Below, one piece after another: positions 44,083 through 52,049 of a DNA stretch of 64,000 nucleotides. Under the pieces are notes generated by a model that made no database searches, was not told the origin of the DNA, and saw only the letters and a program-made list of their open reading frames with translations. The stretch is from JASBTN01 sp965228805. GTDB taxonomy: Bacteria > Pseudomonadota > Alphaproteobacteria > Rhodobacterales > Rhodobacteraceae. The translations under genes were made by a program, and so were the position numbers. Within the stretch, counting starts at the first letter, position 1, and every line of letters begins with the position of its first letter. The stretch lies in assembly GCF_965228805.1 (NCBI RefSeq), contig NZ_CBDDIE010000003.1:1426001-1490000 (forward strand), in the 5' to 3' direction.

Positions 44083-44118
44083 TGGCAATACATAAACGCA
44101 TTCGCATATGTATTGCCA
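44083..44118. promoter_or_regulatory. 36-bp inverted repeat upstream of the MBL-fold operon
   Basis: TGGCAATACATA and TATGTATTGCCA are perfect 12-bp arms around a 12-nt centre that contains CGCATTCGCA. It starts 21 bp before the MBL start codon, in the place of a promoter. Its shape is compatible with an ArsR- or MarR-type repressor site. Confidence 0.6.
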
Positions 44119-44144
44119 GCGGGAGATGGTTCGCGACGTAGACG

Positions 44145-44281
44145 GCGGTGACGCGCCTGACCCTGGGTGGGCGCTTGCGCAACAGTTTTACTGGGCGAAT
44201 GCTTCGAAACACCCGAAACGCACGTGCATGCTGCAACGTCGCAATGCGCCCTCCCGTGGGGAGGGTCAGGCGCGTCACCGC
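44145..44281. repeat. 137-bp element with 20-bp perfect terminal inverted repeats (MITE-like)
   Basis: GCGGTGACGCGCCTGACCCT (44145-44164) and its exact complement (44262-44281) bound a 97-bp centre. Pairing continues inward with GGGTGGGCGC against GCGCCCTCCC (9 of 10). There is no ORF with a ribosome site. It sits between the MBL-fold operon and the rpe stop. It may be a miniature inverted-repeat element or a very long terminator-like hairpin. Confidence 0.6.
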
Positions 44282-44339
44282 TGCGCGGCTCCGATGACGA
44301 CTTCTTCGCTGACGCTCGAAGGGCGTTGCGCTTGGGGTC

Positions 44340-45032
44340 TTACCCCTGCGCCTTGGCAGCCGCCTCGCGCAGGGCACGGATGTTTTCGCCGTAAACCTCG
44401 GGCGTGTCGACCGAACCGCCCTTGAACACGGCGGAGCCTGCGACGAAACAGTCGGCGCCTGCGGCAACCAGCGGGCCGATGGTGGTCGGATCCACGCCGC
44501 CATCGACCTGGATGTGAATGTCACGATCCCCGATCATCTCGCGCACCTGGCGCACCTTTTCGACCGAGGAGGGGATGAATTTCTGCCCGCCGAAGCCGGG
44601 GTTCACGCTCATCACGAGCACCATGTCGCAGAGCGGCAGCAGGTGTTCGATCACGCCCGCGGGCGTGCCCGGGTTCAGGCTGATCCCGGCCTTGGCGCCG
44701 GTCGCCTTGATCGCCTGCAGGGTGCGGTGCGGGTGCGGGCCGGCCTCGTAATGGGCGACGATCATGTCGGCGCCCGCGTCCGCATAGGCCTGGATATAGG
44801 GGTCCACCGGGGCGATCATCAGGTGCACGTCCATGAAGGTTTTCACATGCGGGCGGAAGGCTTTCACGGCGGGCGGGCCGAAGGTCAGGTTCGGCACGAA
44901 ATGTCCGTCCATCACGTCCACATGCACCCAATCTGCGCCCTGATCCTCGATGGCGCGGATTTCCTGGCCGAAGTTGGCGAAGTCGGCGGAAAGGATCGAC
45001 GGGGCGATCTTGATGGAACGGTCGAAGGTCAT
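44340..45032 (-). CDS. rpe: Ribulose-phosphate 3-epimerase
   Basis: The protein is 230 residues from the ATG at 45032 (MTFDRSIKIAPSILSADF). The TIM-barrel family signatures are clear: WVHVDVMDGHFVPNLTFGP with metal-binding His and Asp, DVHLMI, GADMIVAHYEAG, VLVMSVNPGFGGQKFIPSS, IHIQVDGGV and AGADCFVAGSAVF. It interconverts ribulose 5-phosphate and xylulose 5-phosphate in the pentose phosphate and Calvin pathways. It stands alone on the minus strand with a GGAG about 10 nt upstream. Confidence 0.96.
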   Translation of the reverse strand: MTFDRSIKIAPSILSADFANFGQEIRAIEDQGADWVHVDVMDGHFVPNLTFGPPAVKAFRPHVKTFMDVHLMIAPVDPYIQAYADAGADMIVAHYEAGPHPHRTLQAIKATGAKAGISLNPGTPAGVIEHLLPLCDMVLVMSVNPGFGGQKFIPSSVEKVRQVREMIGDRDIHIQVDGGVDPTTIGPLVAAGADCFVAGSAVFKGGSVDTPEVYGENIRALREAAAKAQG

Positions 45033-45128
45033 GGCAGGGCTCCGGGAATGGCTGTTCGCGCGCCTCTTAGCATGGGGCGGCGGGGATGCGAAGGGGCTCT
45101 GTCTGATGCCTTGGTGGTTGTGTCCGGT

Positions 45129-45162
45129 GGGGAGTTTGAGGGGCTGGCCCCTCAAACTCCCC
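45129..45162. repeat. Perfect 16-bp-arm hairpin between rpe and the GNAT gene
   Basis: GGGGAGTTTGAGGGGC and GCCCCTCAAACTCCCC pair perfectly across a 2-nt loop, followed by AAGGTATTTCTAGCAAGAA. No U tract in either direction. It looks like a dispersed palindromic unit rather than a simple terminator, although it could end the GNAT transcript. Confidence 0.6.
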
Positions 45163-45187
45163 AAGGTATTTCTAGCAAGAAAAGAGG

Positions 45188-45688
45188 TCAGTCCCGCGCG
45201 AGTCCGATCAGGTCGGTCCAGGTGATGTGGCAGGAGCGGGTTTTCTGGCCGAAGATCTCGTCGTCATAGGGTGGGCCTTCCACGCCGCCCAGGCGGGTGT
45301 AGAAGCGGCGGGCGGCGTGGTTCTCCATCAGTACGGTCAGGTCGAGCGTGGTGAAACCGCGCTTTTGTGCTTCCTCGGCCATGGTGCGCAGAAGCCGGGT
45401 GCCGGTGCCCTGGCCTTTCTGTGTGGGATCGACGTGAAGATTGTCGAGATAGGCGGTGTTGCCCTGGGGTAGGGTGGCGGCGAAACCGGTGAGGGTGCCA
45501 TTGGTCAGGGCAACCAGGCGAAAGGCGCCCTCCGGCATCGGTTCGGCCCATTGCCGGGCCAAATCCTCGGCCATCGGCCCATCCAGGTAGGCATCCGGCA
45601 ACATGCCGCGATAGGTCGTGGCCCAGCTGGCGGCGTGCAGGCGGGCGATGGCCGGGTAATCGGCAGGGGTGGCGGCGCGGATTTCCAT
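45188..45688 (-). CDS. GNAT-family N-acetyltransferase
   Basis: This 166-residue acetyltransferase has GNAT motif A as VDPTQKGQGTGTRLLRTM and motif B in TLDLTVLMENHAARRFYTRLGG. The N-terminus IRAATPADYPAIARLHAASWATTYRGMLP is typical of RimI/YhhY-like members. The substrate cannot be inferred. It starts 8 bp after the dnaE2 stop, so it is probably co-transcribed with dnaE2, at the place where the missing dnaE2 C-terminal domain would be. Confidence 0.88.
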   Translation of the reverse strand: MEIRAATPADYPAIARLHAASWATTYRGMLPDAYLDGPMAEDLARQWAEPMPEGAFRLVALTNGTLTGFAATLPQGNTAYLDNLHVDPTQKGQGTGTRLLRTMAEEAQKRGFTTLDLTVLMENHAARRFYTRLGGVEGPPYDDEIFGQKTRSCHITWTDLIGLARD

Positions 45689-45696
45689 GCCTCGCC

Positions 45697-48612
45697 CTAG
45701 CCCGTCTGTTCGGACGGGGCAAGCGGGGTGAGCTTGTGACGCAAGAGTGCCATCGGGTGGGCGCGTAAGGAAAGGCGCAGGGCGACGTAGTCCTCGACCA
45801 CCTCTTCGCCCAGGCTCATCTCGGGCAGGGTGACCGGGGCTTCGTAAATGGCCTCGCCATCCATGTCATTCGCAAAGAGCGGTAGGGGCTTGTCCGCGGT
45901 GATCGCCTTGGCTGCCCAGAGCGCCTGGCGACGCGGCAGGCCGATGCTGGCAAAGGCATCGGCCTCGGCCAGTTTCACGATCAGCTTCGGCGGCGTGCCG
46001 GCGCGGCGCCAGATATCCTCGACCGCGCGGTAGCCATTGCCGCGCGCGGCGGTGAGCCAGCCCGCTTCCTCCTCGCCGAACCCCTTGATCTGGCGAAAGC
46101 CCAGGCGCAGGGCCAGGCCGCCCCGGCCGTCGGGCTCCATCGTATTGTCCCAGAAACTGGCGTTCACGCAGACCGGGCGCACCTCGACTCCATGTTCACG
46201 CGCATCGCGCACGATCTGGGCGGGGGCGTAGAAGCCCATCGGCTGCGCGTTCAGAAGCGCGCAGGCGAAGATGCCCGGGTGGTGGCATTTCAGCCAGGAG
46301 GACGCATAGACCAGCAGGGCAAAACTGGCGGCGTGGCTTTCCGGAAAACCGTAGCTGCCGAACCCCTCGATCTGCGAGAAACAGCGCTCGGCGAAGTCGC
46401 GGTCATAGCCCTTGTCCAGCATGCCCTTCACGAACCGCCCGTGAAAGTCGCTGACATTGCCATGTTTCTTGAAGGTGGCGAGCGAGCGTCTGAGCCTGTC
46501 CGCCTCGTCAGGCGTAAACCCCGCGCCGATGATGGCGATCTGCATCGCCTGTTCCTGAAACAGCGGCACGCCCAGGGTCTTGCCCAAGACCTCGCCCAGC
46601 TCGTCGGAGGGGAAGGTCACGGCCTCCTCGCCGTTTCGCCGCCGGATGAAGGGATGCACCATGTCGCCCTGAATGGGCCCGGGACGAATGATCGCGACCT
46701 GGATCACAAGATCATAGAAACTGCGCGGTTTCATGCGTGGCAGGAAATTCATCTGCGCGCGGCTTTCGACCTGGAAGACTCCCAGGCTGTCGGCGCGGCA
46801 GAGCATGTCGTAGACGCGCGAATCTTCGGCGGGGATGGACGCCAGGTTGTGGTCGATCTGCAGATGCTGATCCAACAGCCCCAGCGCCTTGCGGATGCAG
46901 GTCAGCATGCCCAGGGCCAGTACGTCGACCTTGAGGATGCCCAGCGCGTCGATATCATCCTTGTCCCAGCAGATGACCGTGCGGTCCTCCATCGTGGCGT
47001 TTTCGACCGGAACCAGCTCGTCCAGTCGCCCTTCGGTCATGATGAAGCCGCCAACGTGCTGGGACAGGTGGCGGGGAAAGCCCTGGATCTCGTCGCAGAG
47101 CTCCAGCACCTGGGCCAGGCGGCGGTCGCGCGGGTCCAACCCGATCTCGCGCAGCCGCTCGTCGCGCAAGCCCCCGCCGCCCCAGCCCCAGACCTGGCTG
47201 GACATGGCGGATATCGTATCCTCGGACAGGCCCATGGCGTGGCCCACCTCGCGGATGGCGCGTTTGCCGCGGTAGTGGATCACGGTCGCGCAGAGCCCGG
47301 CGCGGTGGCGGCCGTAGCGGTTATAGATGTGCTGGATCACCTCCTCGCGCCGTTCATGTTCGAAATCAACGTCAATGTCGGGGGGCTCGTTGCGCGCCTC
47401 GGACACGAAACGTTCGAAGACCATCGTGCCGATTTCCGGGCTGACGGAAGTGACGCCAAGCGCGTAGCAGGTCACCGAATTGGCCGCCGAGCCGCGCCCC
47501 TGGCAGAGGATGCCGCGGGACCGCGCGAAGGCCACCACGTCGCGCACGGTCAGGAAATAGGGCTCGTATTTCAGCTTGGCGATCAGGGTGAGCTCATGGG
47601 CCATCAGGCGGGAAACGCGGGGGGGAATGCCCTCTGGGTAGCGGTCCGCCAGACCCTCGTGGGCGAGGCGTGACAGGCGGTCGGTGGGGCTTTCGCCCTC
47701 GGCGATCTCGGACGGGTATTCATAGCGCAGCTCGTCGAGGGAAAATGTGCAGCGCGCGGCGATCTCTGCGGTGCGTGCGATGGCGTCTTCGTGTCCGGCG
47801 AAGAGGCGGTGCATTTCGGCCTCCGACCGTAGACGCTGTTCGGCATTGGGCTGGGCGCGGCGGCCCAGGGCGTCGACGCGCAGGCCCTCGCGGATGGCGG
47901 TCAGTACATCCAGCATACGGCGGCGTCTGGAATGGTGCATGAGCGGTGCGGCGCTGGCGACGGTGGGGATGTCCAGCTGTTTGGCCAGGGCGGAGAGGGC
48001 GGTGAAACGCGCACCATCCTGACCGTCGTAGCGTGGGGCCAGCACCAGGTGGACTTGCGCGGGGAAGCGGCGCGTCAGCCGTTGCGCCTGTTTCCCCCAC
48101 CCGTCCGCGCCGCCGTCGGGCCCGGGCGCCTGTTGCGGCGGGTGCAGGAGCATCTCGCAACCCTTGCCCCACTCCAGTAGATCCTCCATGCGCAAGAGGC
48201 AGTCGCCCTTGGGCGCGCGCCGTCGCCCCAGCGTCAGCAGGCGGCAGAGCCGCCCCCAGGCAGCGCGGTCGCGGGGCAGCAGCGTTGCAGAGAATCCGTC
48301 CGCCAACACGATGCGCGCGGCGGGGAGCAGGCGCGGCACGGTAAAGATATCGGCGGAAGGCGGGGCGGGGATATGTGCGGGCCGGGGCGGGCCGATCAGC
48401 CCGTGTTCGGCATCAAATGCCTGGCGCAGCGCCACCAGTCGCGCCACCTCGCGACATTCCACATGGGCGCGCACGATCCCCGCGACCGAGTTCACATCGG
48501 CAATCGCCAGCGCTCCCATGCCCATGGCGGCGGCACGCCTGACATACTCCTCGGGGTGGGAGCCCCCGGTGAGGAAGGTAAAGTTCGAGGTGATCGACAG
48601 CTCGGCAAACAT
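45697..48612 (-). CDS. dnaE2: Error-prone DNA polymerase DnaE2, lacking the C-terminal OB region
   Basis: This 971-residue C-family polymerase starts with a PHP domain (FTFLTGGSHPEEYVRRAAAMG) and retains the catalytic aspartates in PPDIDVDFEHERREEV, plus RGSAANS, EIQGFPRHLSQHVGGFI, QVESRAQMNFLPRMKP and GYGFPESHAASFALL. DnaE2 proteins usually exceed 1,000 residues and end with an OB-fold nucleic-acid-binding region. Here the protein stops soon after LSLRAHPMALL, and the next gene begins 8 bp later. No imuA or imuB lies beside it. A near-consensus SOS box is present upstream. It would carry out mutagenic translesion synthesis. Confidence 0.93.
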   Translation of the reverse strand: MFAELSITSNFTFLTGGSHPEEYVRRAAAMGMGALAIADVNSVAGIVRAHVECREVARLVALRQAFDAEHGLIGPPRPAHIPAPPSADIFTVPRLLPAARIVLADGFSATLLPRDRAAWGRLCRLLTLGRRRAPKGDCLLRMEDLLEWGKGCEMLLHPPQQAPGPDGGADGWGKQAQRLTRRFPAQVHLVLAPRYDGQDGARFTALSALAKQLDIPTVASAAPLMHHSRRRRMLDVLTAIREGLRVDALGRRAQPNAEQRLRSEAEMHRLFAGHEDAIARTAEIAARCTFSLDELRYEYPSEIAEGESPTDRLSRLAHEGLADRYPEGIPPRVSRLMAHELTLIAKLKYEPYFLTVRDVVAFARSRGILCQGRGSAANSVTCYALGVTSVSPEIGTMVFERFVSEARNEPPDIDVDFEHERREEVIQHIYNRYGRHRAGLCATVIHYRGKRAIREVGHAMGLSEDTISAMSSQVWGWGGGGLRDERLREIGLDPRDRRLAQVLELCDEIQGFPRHLSQHVGGFIMTEGRLDELVPVENATMEDRTVICWDKDDIDALGILKVDVLALGMLTCIRKALGLLDQHLQIDHNLASIPAEDSRVYDMLCRADSLGVFQVESRAQMNFLPRMKPRSFYDLVIQVAIIRPGPIQGDMVHPFIRRRNGEEAVTFPSDELGEVLGKTLGVPLFQEQAMQIAIIGAGFTPDEADRLRRSLATFKKHGNVSDFHGRFVKGMLDKGYDRDFAERCFSQIEGFGSYGFPESHAASFALLVYASSWLKCHHPGIFACALLNAQPMGFYAPAQIVRDAREHGVEVRPVCVNASFWDNTMEPDGRGGLALRLGFRQIKGFGEEEAGWLTAARGNGYRAVEDIWRRAGTPPKLIVKLAEADAFASIGLPRRQALWAAKAITADKPLPLFANDMDGEAIYEAPVTLPEMSLGEEVVEDYVALRLSLRAHPMALLRHKLTPLAPSEQTG

Positions 48613-48622
48613 GCCTCATTAT

Positions 48623-48637
48623 ATTCACGTTTTGTTC
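48623..48637 (-). promoter_or_regulatory. LexA (SOS) box candidate upstream of dnaE2
   Basis: The minus strand reads GAAC, then seven bases, then GAAT, one mismatch from the alphaproteobacterial GAAC-N7-GAAC (GTTC-N7-GTTC) site. It ends 11 bp before the dnaE2 start. Confidence 0.55.
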
Positions 48638-48672
48638 TTGTTGTGGAGTCGCCCGGGTGATCCCGGACGGAA

Positions 48673-48720
48673 CCAAGACTTTTCTGAAAAGTCTTGGAAA
48701 ATTCTTTCTGAAAGAATTTT
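48673..48720. repeat. Tandem pair of perfect dyads between dnaE2 and the next gene
   Basis: CCAAGACTTTT and AAAAGTCTTGG flank CTG (48673-48697), followed at once by AAAATTCTTT and AAAGAATTTT around CTG (48698-48720). The second dyad runs into the stop codon of the minus-strand gene 48720-49202. Two consecutive dyads with the same loop suggest a defined repeat unit, possibly also serving as terminator. Confidence 0.7.
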
Positions 48721-49202
48721 TAGCGGCGCGGAACGCAGCGCCCGCCCCGTCCGCAGCGCACCACCTGGCGCACAACCGATTCGTCGGGATGCCCGAAGGC
48801 CATGCCGCCGCAAGGATCGGTGGTCAGAAGATAGCCGTCGTCCGTCTGCCTCAGATAGGCGAGATATTCATAGCCGCTGGTCAGCCCGCCGCACCAGGGG
48901 CCGAAACATTGCACATTCACCTCGATCTGCTGATCGAACGGATGCACGAACCCGTCCCCGCCCAGGGAATGCCCCGTGAAATGGCCGGTAAAGAACGTAT
49001 ATTCGGGCGTCTGATCCTGGTGTTCCCAATCCACCTTGGGCAGCTTGCTTTCGTCGAACTGCAACGTGCCCAACACAACGATATAGGCGTCTTCGGAAGC
49101 CTCGGCATCCTTGTAGACTTCGACCGGTCCATAGGGCAGGCAGGACAGGGCAAGGGCGGGGGTGGAGAGCAGAAGGGCGGCGATCAGGCTACGCAAGAAC
49201 AT
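48720..49202 (-). CDS. Exported cysteine-rich protein of unknown function
   Basis: This 160-residue protein starts with a signal peptide (MFLRSLIAALLLSTPALALS). The mature part has cysteines at SCLPYG, VQCFGPWCGG, DPCGG and the end (RCGRGGRC), and a segment AYIVVLGTLQFDESKLP. The spacing faintly recalls TIMP/netrin-like domains, but I do not assign it. It stands alone between rppH and dnaE2, with a tandem dyad over its 3' end. Confidence 0.65.
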   Translation of the reverse strand: MFLRSLIAALLLSTPALALSCLPYGPVEVYKDAEASEDAYIVVLGTLQFDESKLPKVDWEHQDQTPEYTFFTGHFTGHSLGGDGFVHPFDQQIEVNVQCFGPWCGGLTSGYEYLAYLRQTDDGYLLTTDPCGGMAFGHPDESVVRQVVRCGRGGRCVPRR

Positions 49203-49280
49203 GCAAGCAGCCTGCGCCTAGTGGAGGGAAGCAACAAGGGGAAAACCCCACCGCAAGCGACGCCTTGCCGACGGGGGCGA

Positions 49281-49775
49281 TCACAGCCGGTCGCGGAAGG
49301 CCTCGACCACCTGGGCGTAGATCTCGCGTTTGAAGGGCACGATATTGGCGACCAGCTGGTCGGCCTCGAGCCAGCGCCATTCAGAAAACTCCGGATGGTC
49401 CGTGGCGATGTTCACGTCCTTGTCCGTGCCCTTGAAGCGCAGAAGGAACCACAGCTGTTTCTGACCGCGATAACGCCCCTTCCAGATCTTCGGCACGATG
49501 TCATGGGGCAGGTCATAGGGCAGCCAGTCCTCGGTCTGGGCCTCGACCTCGACCAACTCGGCGGGCACGCCGGTTTCCTCCCACAGCTCGCGCAGGGCAG
49601 CTGTACGCGGATCCTCGCCCTCGTCCACCCCGCCCTGGGGCATCTGCCAGGCCGCCGCCGTGCCCAGTTTCGGCGCGTCGATGCGCTGGCCGACGAAGAC
49701 GCGCCCGTCCGCATGGGCCAGCATGATGCCCACGCAGGGGCGGTAGGGCAGTTTGGCGATCTCGTCCGGTGTCAT
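49281..49775 (-). CDS. rppH: RNA pyrophosphohydrolase RppH (Nudix)
   Basis: This 164-residue Nudix hydrolase has the full box GX5EX7REUXEEXGU at 48-70 (GGVDEGEDPRTAALRELWEETGV), preceded by YRPCVGIMLAHADGRVFVGQR and followed by DIVPKIWKGRYRGQKQLWFLLRF, as in RppH/NudH. It removes pyrophosphate from triphosphorylated RNA 5' ends and triggers mRNA decay; alphaproteobacterial members are also called IalA/dinucleoside polyphosphate hydrolases. In many relatives it lies beside ctpA; here it is 8 kb away. Confidence 0.92.
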   Translation of the reverse strand: MTPDEIAKLPYRPCVGIMLAHADGRVFVGQRIDAPKLGTAAAWQMPQGGVDEGEDPRTAALRELWEETGVPAELVEVEAQTEDWLPYDLPHDIVPKIWKGRYRGQKQLWFLLRFKGTDKDVNIATDHPEFSEWRWLEADQLVANIVPFKREIYAQVVEAFRDRL

Positions 49776-49799
49776 CTGGGCCTCCGTTTTGAGGTCAAT

Positions 49800-50333
49800 T
49801 TACGGATTCTGCGGGGCAGTGCCAGAGGCGATCTCGGGTGATGTGTCGCCCTGCACCGGCCGCTCCAGATAAGTCGACAGCACCACATAACTGCGCGTGG
49901 TGATCACCGTGGGCACCTGGTAGATGCGTTCCAGCAGCCGCTCCATCTCGTTTCCATCACCCACGCGCACCTTGAGCAGCAGGCAGGTGTCGCCGGCCAC
50001 GCCGTGGATCTCCTCGATCTCGGGAAAGCGTTTCAGCGCCATCACGGGTTCGGTCTTGCCATAGCCCTTCACGTCCACATGCACGAAGGCGAGGAAGTTC
50101 TTGCCCAAGGCCTGCGGGTCGACCCGCGCCACCGTGCCCTTGATCCGGCCCGAGGCTTTCAGGCGTTTGACCCGCTCGTGCACGGCGGGGGCCGACAGGC
50201 CGACCTCCTCGCCCAGGGCCTGGAAGGACCGGTCCGCGTCCCGTGCAAGCGCGCTTAAGATTTTTCGGTCCATCGGGTCGAGGGGACGTTGCGCCGCCCC
50301 GCCCCGCCGAATGTCATTCGTTTCTTTCACCAT
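49800..50333 (-). CDS. Lrp/AsnC-family transcriptional regulator
   Basis: The protein is 177 residues if started at the ATG at 50333; an ATG at 50273 (MDRKILSALARD) is also possible and fits the usual Lrp start. The N-terminal winged helix is DRKILSALARDADRSFQALGEEVGLSAPAVHERVKRLKASGRIKG, and the C-terminal RAM domain includes FLAFVHVDVKGYGKTEPV and GDTCLLLKVRVGDG. It is divergent from an MFS transporter with a 72-bp gap containing a small palindrome, so it probably regulates that transporter in response to an amino acid or similar ligand. Confidence 0.9.
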   Translation of the reverse strand: MVKETNDIRRGGAAQRPLDPMDRKILSALARDADRSFQALGEEVGLSAPAVHERVKRLKASGRIKGTVARVDPQALGKNFLAFVHVDVKGYGKTEPVMALKRFPEIEEIHGVAGDTCLLLKVRVGDGNEMERLLERIYQVPTVITTRSYVVLSTYLERPVQGDTSPEIASGTAPQNP

Positions 50334-50349
50334 GGGGATACCGGGATAT

Positions 50350-50368
50350 TGCCGAAGATCATTCGGCA
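50350..50368. promoter_or_regulatory. Palindrome between the Lrp-type regulator and the MFS gene
   Basis: TGCCGAA and TTCGGCA are perfect 7-bp arms around GATCA, 16 bp from the regulator start and 37 bp from the MFS start. This is the expected place for an Lrp/AsnC-type operator. Confidence 0.5.
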
Positions 50369-50405
50369 TTCTAGCCACTATGACGAACAGAACAATGGTG
50401 TGGTC

Positions 50406-51554
50406 ATGAATCCGATCTGGCTCTTGATGCTGGCCGTGGGGCTGGTGGGCTCCAATTCCCTGGTGCTGTCGCCGCTGGCCGCCGAGGTGGCGGGCAGCTT
50501 TGCGCCGCGCAGCCCCGAGGAGGTGATGATCGCCTCCGCCATCTATGGTGGAGCGGTGGCGGTCTCCGCGTTGATCGTGGCGCCGCATGGCGACCGGGTG
50601 GGGCTGCGCAATGCGCTGATCTGGGCGCTTTGGGCGCTGACAGCGGCGCTGGGCCTGTCGGCCGTTGCACCAAATCTTTGGATGTTGGCGGGGGCCCAGG
50701 CCCTGGCCGGAGTTGCCGCAGGCGTGGTGCTGCCCGCCTGCTATGGCCTGGCCGCCGAACTGGCCCCCAAGGGGCGCGAGGCTGCGACCTTGGGTCGCGT
50801 GATCCTGGGCTGGACCATCTCGATGGTCGCGGGCGTGACCCTGTCGGCGATCCTGGCGGATGCGACCCACTGGCGGGTGGTCTTCGCCGTGTTGGGCGGG
50901 TTCGGCGTGGCCATCAGCCTGGCCCTGACGATCCTGACCACCGAGACACGCCCCCGCGCCGTTGGTCGCCCGCCCGCCCCCTGGACGGTGCTGCGCATTC
51001 CCGGTGTGACCTCCGGCCTGACCTCGGTCGCGTTGTTCATGATCGCCTTCTACGGCGTCTACGCCTATCTGGGCACGCATATGACCCAGGTGTTGGGCGT
51101 CTCGACCGCGTTGACCGGGTTGGTGACGCTGAGCTACGGCATCGGTTTCGGCCTGGCCGCGCCGCTGGATGCTCTGGCAGACCGCTACGGGCCCGCGCGG
51201 GCGACGCCGACGGTGCTGGCAGTGTTGGTCGGGCTCTATCTGCTGCTGGGCGGGGTTCATGCAAGCGCCTTGGGCATCCTGGCGGTGGCCGCCATCTGGG
51301 GCGTGTTCCAGCATCTGGGGCTGAACCTGCTGGTCGGGCGTCTGGCTGCGATCGACCCGACCCGCCGCGCGGCGATCATGGGGCTGAACAGCTCGGTCAC
51401 CTATGTGGCGATGTTCGCGGGCACGGCGGGGTTCAAGCCGATCTTCCTGACCTGGGGCCATGCGGGCAGCGCAGTGGCCGCCGCGCTCTGCCTGCTCCCG
51501 GCGCTGGCATTGGCCCTTGCGGCCCGTCGGGGCTTGCAGGTTCCCGCTGAATGA
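50406..51554 (+). CDS. MFS transporter
   Basis: This 382-residue membrane protein has about twelve hydrophobic helices, with an MFS loop APHGDRVGLRNALIWALW between helices 2 and 3 and a second copy ALDALADRYGPARATPTVLA in the C-terminal half. It resembles drug/sugar-type MFS exporters (AraJ/DHA1-like); the substrate is unknown. A start at 50406 (MNPIWLLMLAVGLVG) is chosen because the hydrophobic helix begins there. It is probably controlled by the divergent Lrp-type regulator. Confidence 0.85.
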   Translation: MNPIWLLMLAVGLVGSNSLVLSPLAAEVAGSFAPRSPEEVMIASAIYGGAVAVSALIVAPHGDRVGLRNALIWALWALTAALGLSAVAPNLWMLAGAQALAGVAAGVVLPACYGLAAELAPKGREAATLGRVILGWTISMVAGVTLSAILADATHWRVVFAVLGGFGVAISLALTILTTETRPRAVGRPPAPWTVLRIPGVTSGLTSVALFMIAFYGVYAYLGTHMTQVLGVSTALTGLVTLSYGIGFGLAAPLDALADRYGPARATPTVLAVLVGLYLLLGGVHASALGILAVAAIWGVFQHLGLNLLVGRLAAIDPTRRAAIMGLNSSVTYVAMFAGTAGFKPIFLTWGHAGSAVAAALCLLPALALALAARRGLQVPAE

Positions 51555-51583
51555 CCCACCCTGACGGTTCAGGGAGGAGCAAA

Positions 51584-51991
51584 ATGCGCAAACTCAAAAC
51601 ATCCGCCGCCGATCTGGTCGCCGCCTCGCGGGCGCGCATTGATGAGGTTGAGACGCAGGATCTGATCGACATGATGCATGACCCCGACGTGGTCATCGTC
51701 GATCTGCGCGACATTCGCGAGCGCCAGCGGTCCGGTTTCATCCCGGGGTCCTTCCACTGCCCGCGTGGTATGGCCGAGTTCTGGGTCGACCCCGAAAGTC
51801 CCTATTTCAAGGAGGTCTTCGGCCAAGAGGGCAAAAGGTATGTCTTCCACTGCGCCTCCGGCTGGCGCTCTGCGATCACCGTGGCGCAGCTCAATGACAT
51901 GGGCTTTCCCTGCGCCCACCTGCGTGAGGGGTTTTCGACCTGGGAAGCGCAGGGTGGCCCGGTGGAACGTTCGGAGCTGGACTGGGAGTAG
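51584..51991 (+). CDS. Rhodanese-like domain protein
   Basis: The protein is 135 residues from the ATG at 51584, which has a strong GGGAGGAG Shine-Dalgarno; an in-frame ATG at 51551 overlapping the MFS stop is less likely. It is a single rhodanese domain: DPDVVIVDLRDIRERQRSGFIPGSFHCPRGM and the active-site loop FHCASGWRSAIT with the catalytic cysteine. It would transfer or carry sulfane sulfur in the cytoplasm. It is followed by a strong hairpin and copy 2 of the structured repeat. Confidence 0.88.
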   Translation: MRKLKTSAADLVAASRARIDEVETQDLIDMMHDPDVVIVDLRDIRERQRSGFIPGSFHCPRGMAEFWVDPESPYFKEVFGQEGKRYVFHCASGWRSAITVAQLNDMGFPCAHLREGFSTWEAQGGPVERSELDWE

Positions 51992-52012
51992 CCCGCTAGG
52001 CGACGGGAAACT

Positions 52013-52035
52013 GCCGGTTTTCGAAGAAAACCGGC
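52013..52035 (+). terminator. Perfect hairpin after the rhodanese gene
   Basis: GCCGGTTTTC and GAAAACCGGC pair perfectly around GAA, 21 bp after the stop. No U tract follows. It takes the same place before repeat copy 2 as the ctpA hairpin does before copy 1. Confidence 0.5.
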
Positions 52036-52049
52036 TAACGGCGTTGGCG

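Noticed and set aside
50274..51461. Upstream extension of the Lrp reading frame across the MFS gene
   Set aside because: The frame stays open for 1.6 kb but only the last 177 codons encode the Lrp-type protein; the rest is antisense to the transporter.
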